Source: Perognathus longimembris pacificus
Taxonomy: Eukaryota; Chordata; Mammalia; Rodentia; Heteromyidae
Length of the DNA stretch: 64,000 nucleotides
Reading direction: 5' to 3'
Assembly: GCF_023159225.1 (NCBI RefSeq)
Contig: NC_063174.1
Span: forward strand, 39,467,691 to 39,531,690
Under the pieces are notes generated by a model. That model saw only the letters and a program-made list of their open reading frames with translations, did not search any database and had not been told where the DNA came from. The translations under genes and the position numbers were made by a program. Shown here piece by piece: positions 11,154 to 22,485 of this stretch. The number at the start of each line of letters is the position of its first letter. The first letter of the stretch is position 1.

Positions 11154-11372
11154 TGAAAATGTATGTTATTTTAATATGTGATTTTATGGATGATGTAACA
11201 CAATAAAACAGTATTTTATCCCTGCAGAGGTACGCTTTCCTAGTTTTATAGATATAATACATATTATGAATAGCTAATGCTCTCTTTGTTTTTTCCTCCA
11301 TTTGCACACACATACTCTCATACACATTTTTCTCATGAAGAGCTTTGAGGATTTAATTTAATGCAGCAGCTT

Positions 11373-11598
11373 GTTTGTTTTTTTGTTTTTGTTTTTTTGT
11401 TTTTTTGGCCAGCCCTGGGGCTTGGACTCAGGGCCTGAGCACTGTCCCTGGCTTCTTTTTGCTCAAGGCTAGCACTCTGCCACTTGAGCCACAGCGCCAC
11501 TTCTGGCCATTTTCTGTATATGTGGTGCTGGGGAATTGAACCGAGGGCCTCACGTATATGAGGCAAGCACTCTTGCCACTAGGCCATATCCCCAGCCC
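11373..11598 (-). mobile_element. IDL-Geo dimeric SINE
   Basis: A full-length minus-strand copy. The T-rich tail is followed by 'ggcttggactcagggcctga', 'ctagcactctgccacttgag', and the ID head ending 'aggccatatccccagccc'. A 15-base target-site duplication with one mismatch flanks it: 'ttaatgcagcagctt' at 11358-11372 and 'ttaatgcaacagctt' at 11599-11613. Confidence 0.95.
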
Positions 11599-11613
11599 TT
11601 AATGCAACAGCTT

Positions 11614-12522
11614 GATCCCTATTATGTAAACAATTCTGCAGGCAATCAGAGGATTAAAAGACACAAAGGTGCATATGCCCTGTCCTAAAGAGGCTTACAT
11701 TCTGAAGGCAGAAAAAAACCCAAAAGGCTAGAATTCATAACAGTGTATGACACAGGCCAAAAACCAAGTTACAAAAGTGCTGAGCAAGGACAACTGTTGG
11801 GAAGAAATCCAAGGAGCTTTCCCAAGGGAGAGATTCATAGAGGGCATCTTGACAAATGAGGACAATTTTGATCAGATTCCCTCTTGCCACAGGCTCCTGT
11901 GCATTCACAATGCTCCCAATGCAAGATTTCAGTGCCTGTGCAACTTTCCTAGTGTTCCGCTGTCACCTCCCATGAGGCTGAGGCCCACGGTGTTGGTCCA
12001 CAGAAAGAAATGAGACTGGGTGACAGCCAGAACAAATGAAATCCTCCAGGGCAGCAAGACAAATAAAGAGAGAGGAAATGAAATGGCACCATCCCAGGAA
12101 CTGCCAATGGAAAGGGTGAGGGACAGGAGAGCAGGAAGAGACTAGGATGCATTTCTCCTTGTCAACTGTCCAGCTTTTGGATGTCACTTGAGGACACAGC
12201 CACAATTAGCATGCACACACAGTGACTACACATTTTGGCTTGGTTGGTGGCATTAGCTGAGTCTTAAACAAAAGCAGTTTCGGTGGCAGATCTTGTGCCA
12301 GGCTTTCAGAGAAAGAGAATAAATTAGGCTGCTGTGACAAGCTGTTCACTGTGACAACAATAATATGGATTCCCAGCACTGTCTGTCGACCAGGCCTTAA
12401 AATACATCTTCATTTGTGGTTGGGCAGTTGGATAAGAAGAGTCATTAGAGACGTTAGGATATTTCCAAAGCTCTAAATTTCTACCTTACCCCAAGCTTTC
12501 CTTCTGTCCAAAAAAAAAAAAA
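11614..12522. other. Unassigned unique sequence
   Basis: No recognised repeat apart from a possible ancient LINE remnant near 11640-11760. The short open frames at 11747-12205 have no domain. Confidence 0.4.
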
Positions 12523-12640
12523 ATTGGTTTTTTATTTGACAAAAATCTTTTTATGTAGCCCAGCTGGCCTTAAATTCATAATCCTTCTGTCTCTGCTTCC
12601 CAAGAGCTGGGATTACAGGCAGGTGCTACCACACCTGACT
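12523..12640 (-). mobile_element. B1 SINE monomer
   Basis: The plus strand shows 'tgtagcccagctggccttaa', then 'ctgcttcccaagagctggga' and 'ttacaggcaggtgctacca', the reverse of a B1 element. Unlike most SINEs here it is a monomer without a Geo half. The A13 run at 12511-12523 is on the wrong side to be its own tail. Confidence 0.8.
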
Positions 12641-12749
12641 CACCAAACTAAAAACAAAACAAAAATAAAACCCTCATGAATACACCAAAAGTGAGGGGTA
12701 AATCCAGGCTTTCATTTGTGTCCTGGTTCATTTTTCTGTTCCTATTCTG

Positions 12750-12850
12750 TTCATATCTTCAGTTCCCTGAGGATATATTGACTACCTACTGGGTGCCAAA
12801 TATTGTGCTAGTTAGATGGGACTTAAATAATGGCAACATCAAGCTTGGTT
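12750..12850 (+). mobile_element. Ancient LINE (L2/CR1-like) fragment
   Basis: 'ttgactacctactgggtgcc' followed by 'aaatattgtgctagttag' recalls the 'ctactatgtgccaggcactg' block of ancient LINE 3' regions. Short and diverged. Confidence 0.35.
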
Positions 12851-13030
12851 GTGTGGCGGGGGGGGGGGGGGGAGGGGGAATCCATCTTCCATGCAGGTTG
12901 TTGAGGTACTAAAGAGGCAGCAACCACAGTGTGTGGCTGTATGTTTGGGAGGCGGGGGCAGGAGAGAGGAGACGCTGTTGTCCCTTGTGTTTCACATAAT
13001 GTACACATGATCAGCTCACACCTGGTCATG

Positions 13031-13125
13031 AGCCAGGTGTGGACAGGACTAGAGCTTAGTGGTAGAACTTGTGCTTAGCATGCACAAAGACCTGGATTTT
13101 GATCCCTAGCATTGAAAACAAAAAC
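13031..13125 (+). mobile_element. ID-like SINE monomer
   Basis: 'agagcttagtggtagaactt' (A-box region), 'gtgcttagcatgcacaaaga' and the B box 'ttttgatccctagc' before an 'aaaacaaaaac' tail match an ID element derived from tRNA-Ala. Diverged. Confidence 0.7.
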
Positions 13126-13557
13126 CGAGTGGCTTAGCACAGAAAATGCAACACAGGGCTCAATAGGCTAAAATCAAGATGCGGGTGGGCTGTAATTCCC
13201 TGGTGGAGACTCTAGGGAAAATCCATTTCCCACCTCTCCCAGGGTCCAAGGCTGCCACCAACCTTTGGCTCTTTCTCCCCTTCCATCTTCAGAGCTAGCA
13301 ACAGTGAGGTGATTCCTTCTTACACAGCATCACCTTGACCTTTATCTTTCTCCTTTATCTTTTAATGATGCCTCTGATGGCTTAGGGACCAATGGGATGA
13401 TACCGGACCATCTTCTAGTCTAAGAGCAGCTGGTTAGCAACCTTCATTCTGTACAATCTGGATTCCTTTCTGCCATGTAACTTGGCACTTACAGGATGAG
13501 GGACTGGAATGTGGATATGTGTGTGGGTGGCATTATTTTGTCTACCACAAACTCCCA
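13126..13557 (-). mobile_element. MLT1-class MaLR LTR
   Basis: The right edge on the plus strand is 'tttgtctaccaca', the reverse of an MLT1 start ('tgtggtagacaaaataatg'). Further in, 'gccatgtaacttggcac' and 'gcagctggttagcaacctt' are reverse-complemented MLT1 landmarks. The terminal part is truncated against the ID element at 13031-13125. Confidence 0.65.
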
Positions 13558-14439
13558 CCCAGTCTCTCAGCACACTGTTGGTGAAGAATCAGGTAAATGT
13601 TAGGGATACAGAGAAGCAGGTCACCTGACTGTGGCCAAGAGCGACGTATCAGCAAGCACAAGATAGGTGTGGATTGAGACAAGGCAGAAAGGACAGGAAG
13701 TGTGATGTGTGGAAGCGGCACTTGCTTGGTTCTAGAGACACAAGTTTGACCTTCTCTCCTGGAAACAAGTTTCTGGGTGTTTGTAGGCAATTCGTAAATG
13801 TTTTCCAGCTCCGCCACCTCCTCTTCCTCTTCCAAATACCGGAGTGAATCAGATATTCACAAAGCCACTGTCAGTTTCTAGTTCTCCATGGTTCTCTAAT
13901 TCTATGGGAGATGGACTGGACATGGAGACCGGGTGACTTGTGAGAAGGCACTGTGACCATCACTCACTGAAATGATGGAATGGTGTCCAAAGCATTGTCT
14001 AATGTATAGCTCAGTCTCCCCACTTTTAGCTCTCTCCTGGGCCCAACTCCATTCCCCTGACCACAGTGACAGGGACCATGGTGGTGTTTAGATTATACCT
14101 AAAGAGAGTACCAGGGAATTAGTGAACAAGAGATAAAACTGTGGTCCTACAGATGAAATATGGCTGCGAGAAAAATCGAGCTTGGCGATGCCTGAGATCA
14201 GCTATAATTGAAAGGGAGCCTTCCAGAGAGACTGGAGAAGGTGACTCAGGCTTTCAAAGCCTGCATGGAGTGTGGGTCAGAAACTCGGGTCTACATGAAA
14301 TCCTAAGTCTATGGATCATTACCCAGCATCCTCCCTCACTAGCTCACTTCCTTTCATCAAAGAATTGTACATAGGCAAGTCACTGAATCATTCCTTCTTC
14401 TGTCCCCTCTTCCTTTTAATCACATTGGAGAGGAAAGTT
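13558..14439. other. Unassigned unique sequence
   Basis: No repeat or gene recognised. A 97-codon minus-strand frame at 13542-13835 has no domain. Confidence 0.4.
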
Positions 14440-14730
14440 TCCAGCTAGGCATTAAATTGGGTCAACAGCTACCACAGCATGAATGAAGACAGCAGGGACA
14501 GCAGGTGGTTCATACACAGGAAATAAACGACCCCGTGCTGCCCACATTGATAAGCTGTTGAATAGAGCAAGGGCCCTATTAAGATTGAAAGTAATACAAG
14601 AGATGAGAGGAAATACGGTGAGCTGCAGCCGATAAACATTCCTGCCTTATGAAGGCATTAGTTTCGCTTAACAGCTTCTAATGCCTCATGGCAACCTTAA
14701 CCCCCCAGAGAAGGCCTAAGGAGCACCTAG
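14440..14730. other. Candidate conserved non-coding block
   Basis: This repeat-free stretch is free of simple sequence and contains several CpGs and AT-rich motifs ('ccgataaacattcctgcc', 'attagtttcgcttaacag'). No long open frame runs through it. It stands out from the repeat-rich surroundings by texture alone; conservation could not be tested. Confidence 0.25.
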
Positions 14731-15449
14731 GAGCTATCACCTTTGGAGTTGCTCAAAGGATAGCTCTGTGGGGTGGCAAGCAGACCTGAAATCGTTAAAG
14801 TATAGTAGGTACCTGGGGGTGGTATTCATTTACAAAGGTTGTATACAAAAAAAAAAAAATCCTGGACCCTGGAGTGTGCAGATGGAAGTGGAATTACATC
14901 AGGAGCTGATACAGAACTGTGCTTGCTGTCAAAGGCCAAATGTAAAATGATGAAGGGTTGAATGATTTGGAGCCCTTACTGCAATTGAACAGCTGGGTTT
15001 TCTCACCATGAAACAGAGCTAATACAGAGCCACACAGCTGGCAAAATTCTGAGGGAGTGGTCCTTCCTTCCTATGCCAGGCCTAGTGATAGTTATACAAA
15101 AGAGTCACTCTCTCCAGGCAAATCTACAGCAACCATGACAACGTATTAGAAGAGGCTAGAGCGTTTGTTTCCCCTGCCCTGAAACAGCTCTCCATTCTGA
15201 CCTGACAGGTAGGATCATGCTCTGCCAAGTGGGGTTGGGTGCATACCCTTGGGGCCACAAACCTTATAACTGCGACATCTGAGCCTTGGGTTTCTGCTCT
15301 TGCCATAGTGATTAGGGCAACTCAATACCACCTAGCTCAAGTCCCTTCCAACTCTAGGTCATCTGAGAGTGAATTCATAGGCCACAGGAGTTGGTTCTTT
15401 CACTCTAGCCTGAGACTTCTGCAATAAACACAATAAAACTCACTACCAT
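14731..15449. other. Unassigned unique sequence
   Basis: There is an A13 run at about 14848-14860 and a possible MIR remnant near 15000-15060 ('accatgaaacagagcta', 'cacacagctggcaaaa'). Nothing else was recognised. Confidence 0.35.
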
Positions 15450-15815
15450 CGCCACTGTCGTGTCCAGGCCTGGATGCCAGAACCTGTGTCCATGTTACCT
15501 CACCTGGCAAATGAGACTTCACTGTGTGAGTACATTAAGATAGGCACACCATTTTGGATTACCTGGGTGGACCCTATGCAATTAATAAAGAGGTGGCAAG
15601 AAGGTCAGAATGATGGAAACAGTCTGGAATGGTGTGGGGCCACCTCAAGAGTTAGGAAAAGCAAAAAATGGATTATCTCCCAGAAACTCCAGAAGAATTT
15701 CTAGCCCTGACAGACACTTGGGGCTTCTCTAGTATGATAAAAAAAAAAAAAAAGTATTGTTCTAATTTCCTACTTGTGATCCTTTGTTACAGCAGCAGTA
15801 GGTTAACTACTCCAG
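15450..15815 (+). mobile_element. MLT1-class MaLR LTR
   Basis: 'cagaacctgtgtccatgtta' and 'cctcacctggcaaatgagac' are followed by 'attacctgggtggaccctat', 'cccagaaactccagaagaa' and the terminal 'ctttgttacagcagcagtag'. This is the landmark order of an MLT1 LTR. An A15 run interrupts the 3' portion where the 'aataaa' signal is expected. Confidence 0.75.
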
Positions 15816-16671
15816 CTCACTTGGGTTTTTTCCTCAGGATTAACCACTTTATGGCTTAATTCACAAGATCACATTGACTTTCTTCAACAGAAAGTTGCTA
15901 TTCACTCATCACAGTAAAGTTGCCCACACTGGCGCATCAACTTTGGGCAGGTCACTTTGTCTGCTGTAGAATTTGCTTTTATATTACAACTAAATGACAT
16001 ATTTGTCAAGTGTGATGGCTGTATTTGGAAGATGGGATTACTATTTTTTATTATTCTAATTTTCTAAAAATGTATTTTGTAATTTTATAGTTACGTGACA
16101 GTAATTACAAATTTTACTGGAATAAAGAAAGTTGTCACTGTTGTGGTACCCTAGTTTGCATTATCCAACTGTTAATGAGAACATGAATACTGTTTGCCCA
16201 AATAGAAAGTAGAAGAAGAAAATGTAAAAAAAAAAAAAAAAAAAATCAGTCCTCCAGCTGCGAGCAATTAATCCACATAGCCAGAAAAATGCCCAAGAAT
16301 GAGTGTTACCTACAGATTCCAACCTGTCCTGAGTTTAGCAGAGGTACCAAATAGACAGATTTCTAAGATAGTCTCCAAGGATATAAGTGCTCTGCATAAT
16401 CCCTAGGTTTACTAGGTTTTGCTTCTGTGGTTGGGTAGGCTATAATGCATAGACTTTATGACAGGGAGATTGTTTGGGTGGGCCTGGCCTAATCATGTAA
16501 CCCTTCAAAAAGAGAGGGTTTTCCAAGGCTAGTATAAACTATGGATATTGCTAAGAGAATGTGACCCTGTATAATTCACACCATTACAGTTGCCGTTACA
16601 GTTTCTGTGGGCCTGTTGTCTTTATGTCTGAAATCTGTAGGATAGAAATCCAGGAGGGGGAAATGGATGCT
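15816..16671. other. Unassigned unique sequence
   Basis: AT-rich, with an A20-class run near 16226-16245. No recognised element or exon. Confidence 0.4.
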
Positions 16672-17060
16672 AAATTAGTCTGCTCGTGCTGCATAATAAA
16701 ATACTATTGGCTATGTGCTTAACCAACATGAATTTATTTTATTACAGAATTATAAGCTGAAAAAAAAAGACCAGTGGGCTCAGTTTCTGATACAACCTCT
16801 CTCCCTGACTTGGAGGCAATGTGTGGTCTTCTCACCTTAGACTCACATCATCCCTCCTCTGTCCACATGTGCAGAGAGAGCAAGTTCTCGGAAGTCTATT
16901 CTAATAGGATACTAACTCTATTGTATTAGGGCCCAACCTTATGGCCTCATTTAACCCTGATTACTTTTGTTAAAGTCTGTCTCTAAACACAGTCGTTTGG
17001 GGGTGTTAGGACTTCCACATACGCATTTTGTGAGGACACAATCATTTTAATCCATAACAA
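16672..17060 (-). mobile_element. MLT1-class MaLR LTR
   Basis: On the plus strand it runs 'attagtctgctcgtgctgca', 'cagaattataagctg', 'ttagggcccaaccttatggc', 'cctcatttaaccctgattac' and 'gacacaatcattttaatcca', ending 'taaca'. This is an MLT1 LTR in reverse. Confidence 0.75.
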
Positions 17061-17523
17061 GTATAAAATGAAGAGACAGGGACAGTCTGGAAACTTCTAG
17101 CAGAAGCTAAAACCCATGTCAGTGACTCTAACCTTAATGAGGATCATGAAGGAAAGAGGATTTCTGTCATCAGGTAGCTAAATGCCTAACTCACCCAGAG
17201 TTGGAGAAACTGTAGGAGGGCCTGGGAGAAAGTACAGTAAGTCTAGGCCTGGTTGTCCCCCAATATGGTGAGCCAGCAAATAAGAGACACCCTGTAGAGG
17301 CTATAAAGGTTTACTGTCAGTTCTGCCCTCCAAGTTTCCCCTGTGAAAGTCCTCCAAGGCCCACTGAAGTCAGAAATACACAGAGTAGAGGGTTCTTGGA
17401 AATGCAGTAAAGTCTACCCAAGTTGACACATTACAAAGAGGGATTTTGTCTAAGGTTGGGAGATATGGGAGCCATTGGCCATACTTGAGTGGACAGTTAA
17501 TGCTGCAGAAATAGATCTATAAA
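17061..17523. other. Unassigned unique sequence
   Basis: No repeat or exon recognised. Confidence 0.4.
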
Positions 17524-17536
17524 GGGACAAAGATAG

Positions 17537-17746
17537 GGGCTGGGGATATGGCCTAGTGGCAAGAGTGCCTGCCTCGGATACACGAGGCCCTAGGTTCGAT
17601 TCCCCAGCACCACATATACAGAAAACGGCCAGAAGCGGCGCTGTGGCTCAAGCGGCAGAGTGCTAGCCTTGAGCAGGAAGAAGCCAGGGACAGTGCTCAG
17701 GCCCTGAGTCCAAGGCCCAGGACTGGCAAAAAAAAAAAAAAAAAAG
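17537..17746 (+). mobile_element. IDL-Geo dimeric SINE, youngest-looking copy
   Basis: This is the cleanest copy in the window. The ID-like head has an A box near 'tggcctagtggc' and a B box 'ggttcgattcc'. The Geo monomer retains CpGs ('aagcggcgctgtggctcaag', 'cggcagagtgctagcc') and ends in an unbroken A tail. A perfect 13-base target-site duplication, 'gggacaaagatag', lies at 17524-17536 and 17747-17759. Retained CpGs and perfect flanks indicate a recent insertion. Confidence 0.97.
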
Positions 17747-17889
17747 GGGACAAAGATAGTTTGATTATAAGGAAGGACATTGGTGAAAATAACAGGAGGG
17801 TAGTATGGTTATGGGGTATGGATTCATAGTTGAAGACATGATAATGAGAGAGGAGGAGTAAGTGTGGCAGCTGTGATCATTTTACTTCT

Positions 17890-18500
17890 ATTTCTTTTTC
17901 TTGCCTAGTTGCTCTGGCTAGGACTTCTAGTACTGTACTGAACAGAAGCAGCAAGAGAAGACAGGTCTGTCTTGTTCTTGACGTAGCCCAAGAGCTTCCA
18001 GCTTTTGATGTTGGCTGTGCACTTGTCATGTGTGGTATTTTTTATGTTGAGGCAAATACCATCTATTCCTTGTTTGTTGAGAGTTTACTTTTTAATCATG
18101 AATCAGTACTAAATTTTGTCTAATACTTCTAATGTACCTATTGAGATGATTTTGTGATTTTTGTCCTTGGTTTTGTTAATGTGGTGTATCATATTAATTG
18201 ATTTGCATACAACAAACCTTCATTGTATCTCAGCTATAAATCCCACTTGGTCATGGTGTACGATCCTTTTAATGTGCTCCTAGATTTGACTTGCATGGAT
18301 TTCCTTAGTACATTTGCATCTGTCTTCTTCAGCAACATTCCCCTGCCATTTTCTTTGCTTGTACTTTCTTTGTCATTTGTGTCAGGGTAATAGTGACTTA
18401 TAAAATGAGTTTAGAAGTGCTCCAATTTTGGGAGGAAGAGTTTGAGGATGATTGGCATTAATTCCTTAAATGTTTAGTACAGTTCACTGATAGAGCCGTC
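17890..18500 (-). mobile_element. Old L1 ORF2 fragment
   Basis: The plus strand reads as the reverse complement of the reverse-transcriptase part of L1 ORF2. Landmarks are 'gttgctctggctaggacttc', 'aatcccacttggtcatggtg', 'tgtggtgtatcatattaatt' and 'ggaggaagagtttgaggatg'. The reading frame is destroyed. Both ends are truncated and no 3' tail is present. Confidence 0.85.
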
Positions 18501-19513
18501 ATGGCAATTACATATGTATAATTTCATGTCAAAAAGTGTCCCTCAAGAGGTATGAGAAAACTCAATTTTTACTTTTAAGCCTCTTACATTTCTTTTGTGT
18601 CTCAGCTTCTTAAGTAAGACCATAATGCTGAAATCCGGCTCTATTATGGATTGAAAAGGAGCCAATGCTAGAAATACACGGTACCTTTAACCAGGTATAG
18701 CCTCCAGTAGAAAGTCAGGTGTGCTGGAGAGCCACCTCAAGGGGAGGCAGAGATCATGTTGCTCCTGTTAGGGTGAAAGAACCAAGTAGTGTGCTAGAGT
18801 CTTGCTTGGAAGAAGTCGAGGCCATGATATAAAGACCCGGATGTGTGCTGAGCTCAAGGGGCAGGCCTAGTACACGCCATCAGTTCACAGTGAGGATTTG
18901 TGGCCAAAGAAGTAAGTAGAAAGGCTGGGAGGAGCTTGGGCCCATTGGAAGACTGGAAGTTCCTATACAGAGCAAGAGTGCTAGCCAGAGGCTTAGCTCT
19001 TGAGGGTGGGCTTGGCCTGCTTAGGGATTTCTCACTGGACCAGAAATGTCTTATTAAGACAGAAGTTTTAAATGAAGCACTTTCCTTAGTTTTGCTCACT
19101 CTGAGTCACCCAAGTGTGGAGGGTAAGACTAGAAATAAGATCCGTTTGGACTGCTTATAAATGTCACTATCTAGGGGAGTCTTGTTTAGATGTAGAATTA
19201 ATGATGGTGAATGTCTCTGTGAAGCCACCAAGCTCATACTTGGAATAAGGATTGTTACCATGTATATTCAATAAGCTAGAAAGGACCATACAGTCTTGCT
19301 GGTGTCAGTCTTTGAGCTGTCTCTCCCAAGAACTTGGGGTTCCCTTTTAGTCAGCAGCTCAGGACATTGTTTTAGTTTTTAGTCCAGAGTAGGCTGTTTT
19401 TGCATTTCCTTTACTATTTTCTACCTCCTGGACCTACGAAGTGGAGATGGAGGCCAGATTTCTTAATGAGCCTGTTCTCACTGCATGGCTTTTGTGTTCT
19501 TGCTATTAGGGTA
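18501..19513. other. Unassigned unique sequence
   Basis: Two opposing open frames of 81 and 86 codons at 18854-19160 carry no domain. No repeat recognised. Confidence 0.4.
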
Positions 19514-19640
19514 GCATGTGCTCTCTCTCTCTCGCTCGCTCTCTCTCCCATCCTCCCTCTCTCTTTCCTTCCCTTCCTCCCTCCCTCTTTCCTTCCCATT
19601 TTCCCCCCTTCCTTTTTCTTTCCTTCTCTCCCCCACCCCA
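19514..19640. repeat. CT-rich tract
   Basis: Pyrimidine-rich for about 125 bases with CTCT, CCTT and CCCT units. Several overlapping Leu/Ser/Pro-rich frames (and Glu/Arg/Gly-rich on the other strand) are artefacts of this composition. Confidence 0.85.
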
Positions 19641-19769
19641 CCTCTTGTGGTATTGAACATGTATTGTCAGGATAGTTGCATGCTCCAAAACAGAGGTAAA
19701 CAGTAAACCTCCACCACTGGCAAAAACTCCATTAGTCATTATTGCTTAACCACTCAGTGTCCCACATTG

Positions 19770-19890
19770 TAGAAGTTATTCATTCATATGCATCCTGGGG
19801 TAGTTACTATTTTTCTTCTACAAATACTGAAACAGAGGTGACTTTCCCAAGGCCTCTCTGCTACCAAGGTTCTAGGTGGGACTCAGCCCA
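19770..19890 (+). mobile_element. MIR SINE fragment
   Basis: 'aatactgaaacagaggtgac' and 'tttcccaaggcctctctgct' parallel the MIR block 'gaaactgaggctcagagagg ... cttgcccaaggtcac'. Diverged. Confidence 0.5.
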
Positions 19891-22279
19891 TGATTAGTAC
19901 AGCAGAAACCATCTTCTAACAGAAAAGAGAACGCATGGTTCCTATATCCCCTGCCCATAAAAAAAAAAAAGCTTGCATACTTAAGAAGCAGAAGTAGAGC
20001 ACATTACCTCATGAGGACAGATGGCTATGACTTTCTCTACCCAGAAAACCTATTTAGGCAGATGTTTCATTGACAACAAGATGGGTAAACATGGCCTTAA
20101 TGAACGCCTTTGCTGAAAGTTACTGGCTGCACTTTGTCAGAACTGTTGTTTTTCCTGTCACTCCTCAGACTAGCTTTAAAAAAAAAAAAGTAGTAGGCAT
20201 GAAGAGAATTTAAAATGCGTCCTCTTTCCCATCAAGACAAATAGAACCTTTCACTCAGAAAAGAATAAAAAGTTCATTTTGGCCTTGGAAATCCCAAGTA
20301 AGGAATAGAGAATTGACAAATCCTAGGAAGATAATCTCATAAAGCAAAAGGAAGATATTACAGTTTTCCTTGCCAAGCATTCTGCAATCACAGAAAGCCT
20401 AGGACTGCCCTGATCTTGGAGCTTGAACCTTATGCTTAAGTGTTATTGTTTCGCACCTTTTTACCTCCCTACCTTCTCTCTGTCCATCCATCCTTTAGCT
20501 GGCACTACCTCCATTCCCAACGACCTACCCTTCCGCCCTGTTGGCTTCATACCTAGCAAGTAGCAACTTTTCCTGTCCCTCTAACATGCATGTCTCCCTT
20601 CCTTACTCCAGCTTCTTCTTAACGTATTTTGTAAGTTTCTTTGAGCTGATCCTTGGTGAGTAAACTTCTCCTTTAGGTCTCAACTTTAAATAAAATGTGT
20701 GGCCTCCTAGATCTCTGCTTCTGCTTGGCACTTTTGGGGTTGATTTGAAGAGTCCTCATGTTGCCGATTCATGGGCATGGCCTCTTGTGCAGAAGCAAGG
20801 GGGACTAGGCATGTTGGGAAAGACAATATTCTTAATTAGAAATGGGCCCCATTGGGGGATCTTCAAGGAGACATTCAATTTGCACCTATCTTAGCAAGCC
20901 TCACAGTAGTTAATTAAAAGCTGCTTCACTCACTATTGAAACCTTCATGGCTGGTTGGATCATTTGTAGCTGCCAAACATGGGCCAAGTGAGGGAAAAGT
21001 TCTGAATCTGGGTTTTGTCATTTGCTCTTTAGAATCTGGAGAGACTTGAGGAAGAAGGATATGGAGAGCAGTTGGAGTAAATGTTCCTTAACTCTTGCCA
21101 CTAAACCACTGTGCCTCTACCTCTGCTCCTCTTCTATCCTACGTGAGTTCTAGCTCACTACCACCACCACCACCACCACCACCCTAACCTCCCTAGGCCA
21201 GACCACTGGTTCCTTAAGTTCAGGCTCTCAGATGCATCCAACTTTTGTCAGTGACCTCCTTATGTTCCTCACCCTCTACCCCTATATCCTCCCATGAAAG
21301 ACAAGCCACAGTAGCAGCCATTTGTCCCTCACACACCCTGTGTCCCCATGCTCATCCTTTCAGCAGACTGCCTGGTGTCTCTTTTTACTTAAGGATGTCA
21401 ATCTCAGTCTTCATATCTGCCTTTTAATCTGCCTCCCTCACTGCTTGGCAGGACTCAGTGGTTCTTTTCCTTGTGCTTCTAGAGTATTCCTCTCATACAG
21501 ATGTATCGTATATATGTCATTCTACTTTGAATTACAAGTAGTCAGAATGGCTTTTTCCTCCCCCACTAAACTTACAATGTTCCAAGCTTGCTCTGTATCC
21601 TATTCATCTCTGCAACTTCACAAGACCCGGGAGAGTAAGAGAGCCCTCTGTGGTCCAGAGCCAGTGTTGGGAAGTAGACATTGAACTGAGAGCAGCCAAG
21701 CTTTCTGAGGAACAGCCCGGTGCCCCTGAGGAGGTGGGGAAGATTGGGTTTTCTAATAATAAGAAGGGCCAGGCCAGCTACAATCTTGCTCTGAAAAGGG
21801 TTTCTATTTAGATCCTCACTGCTTCATCATAGTAGATTTATAAAAGAAAAGCAGGGGGAAGTGTCATGTGTGTGTCTATCCATAAAATGTATGTGTATAT
21901 ATACATTGAAGACTCGAGGTGAAATCCTACACCCAATGGAACTCTATAAAAGAAAGAAAGTTGCTTTTCTTCTCTAGAGCTGACCAGTTTTCACAACTCT
22001 GGCCCCAAAGTAGGTTCTATAATTAATCCTCAAATGCAATAAAATCCATATGTACACATAGATACATGCATGCATGTACATATGTGTGTGTATATAGACA
22101 CATACCAATGAGTTTTAAAATCCGGTATAAGTCCTCAGACTCAAACCTACGAGACCTGAGCACAGACAACCTGGCAGCTCGTCGCTACTGAGCCACAAAA
22201 TTCATATCTGTCTCCATACAGAGGCCATGGGTAAGAGCCCTCACACAAGAGCTGTATATCCTTCCTGCCTTGGTATAGG
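19891..22279. other. Unassigned unique sequence with short repeats
   Basis: It holds A11-A12 runs near 19958 and 20179, an (ACC)n tract at 21159-21183, and imperfect TATG/TGTA repeats around 21885-22110. The 120-codon frame at 21322-21684 has no recognisable domain. I see no gene. Confidence 0.45.
21159..21183. repeat. (ACC)n microsatellite
   Basis: Eight near-perfect ACC units. Confidence 0.95.
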
Positions 22280-22485
22280 TGTGAAATCTGGGCCTTGAAC
22301 TCCCACTAGACTTTTCACACAAGACTGGCACTCTTAACACGTGAGCCATACCTCTACTTCCAGCTTTTTGCTGGGTAATTGGAGATAAAAGTCAGCCCAG
22401 AGTTGTCTTTCCATGCTGGCTTTGAACTTGGATCCTCAGATCTCAGCCTCCTGGTAGCTTAGACTGCAGGCCTGAGCCCTGCATG
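22280..22485 (-). mobile_element. B1-like/Geo dimeric SINE, old
   Basis: Plus-strand landmarks are 'gggccttgaactcccact', 'gactggcactcttaacac', 'tttttgctgggtaattggag' and 'cagatctcagcctcctgg', the reverse of a B1-like head and Geo body. Strongly diverged, with no visible tail or duplication. Confidence 0.7.

Noticed and set aside
12858..12880. Poly-G run as a promoter-like or quadruplex control element
   Set aside because: A homopolymer with one interruption; no CpG island, transcription start context or gene nearby.
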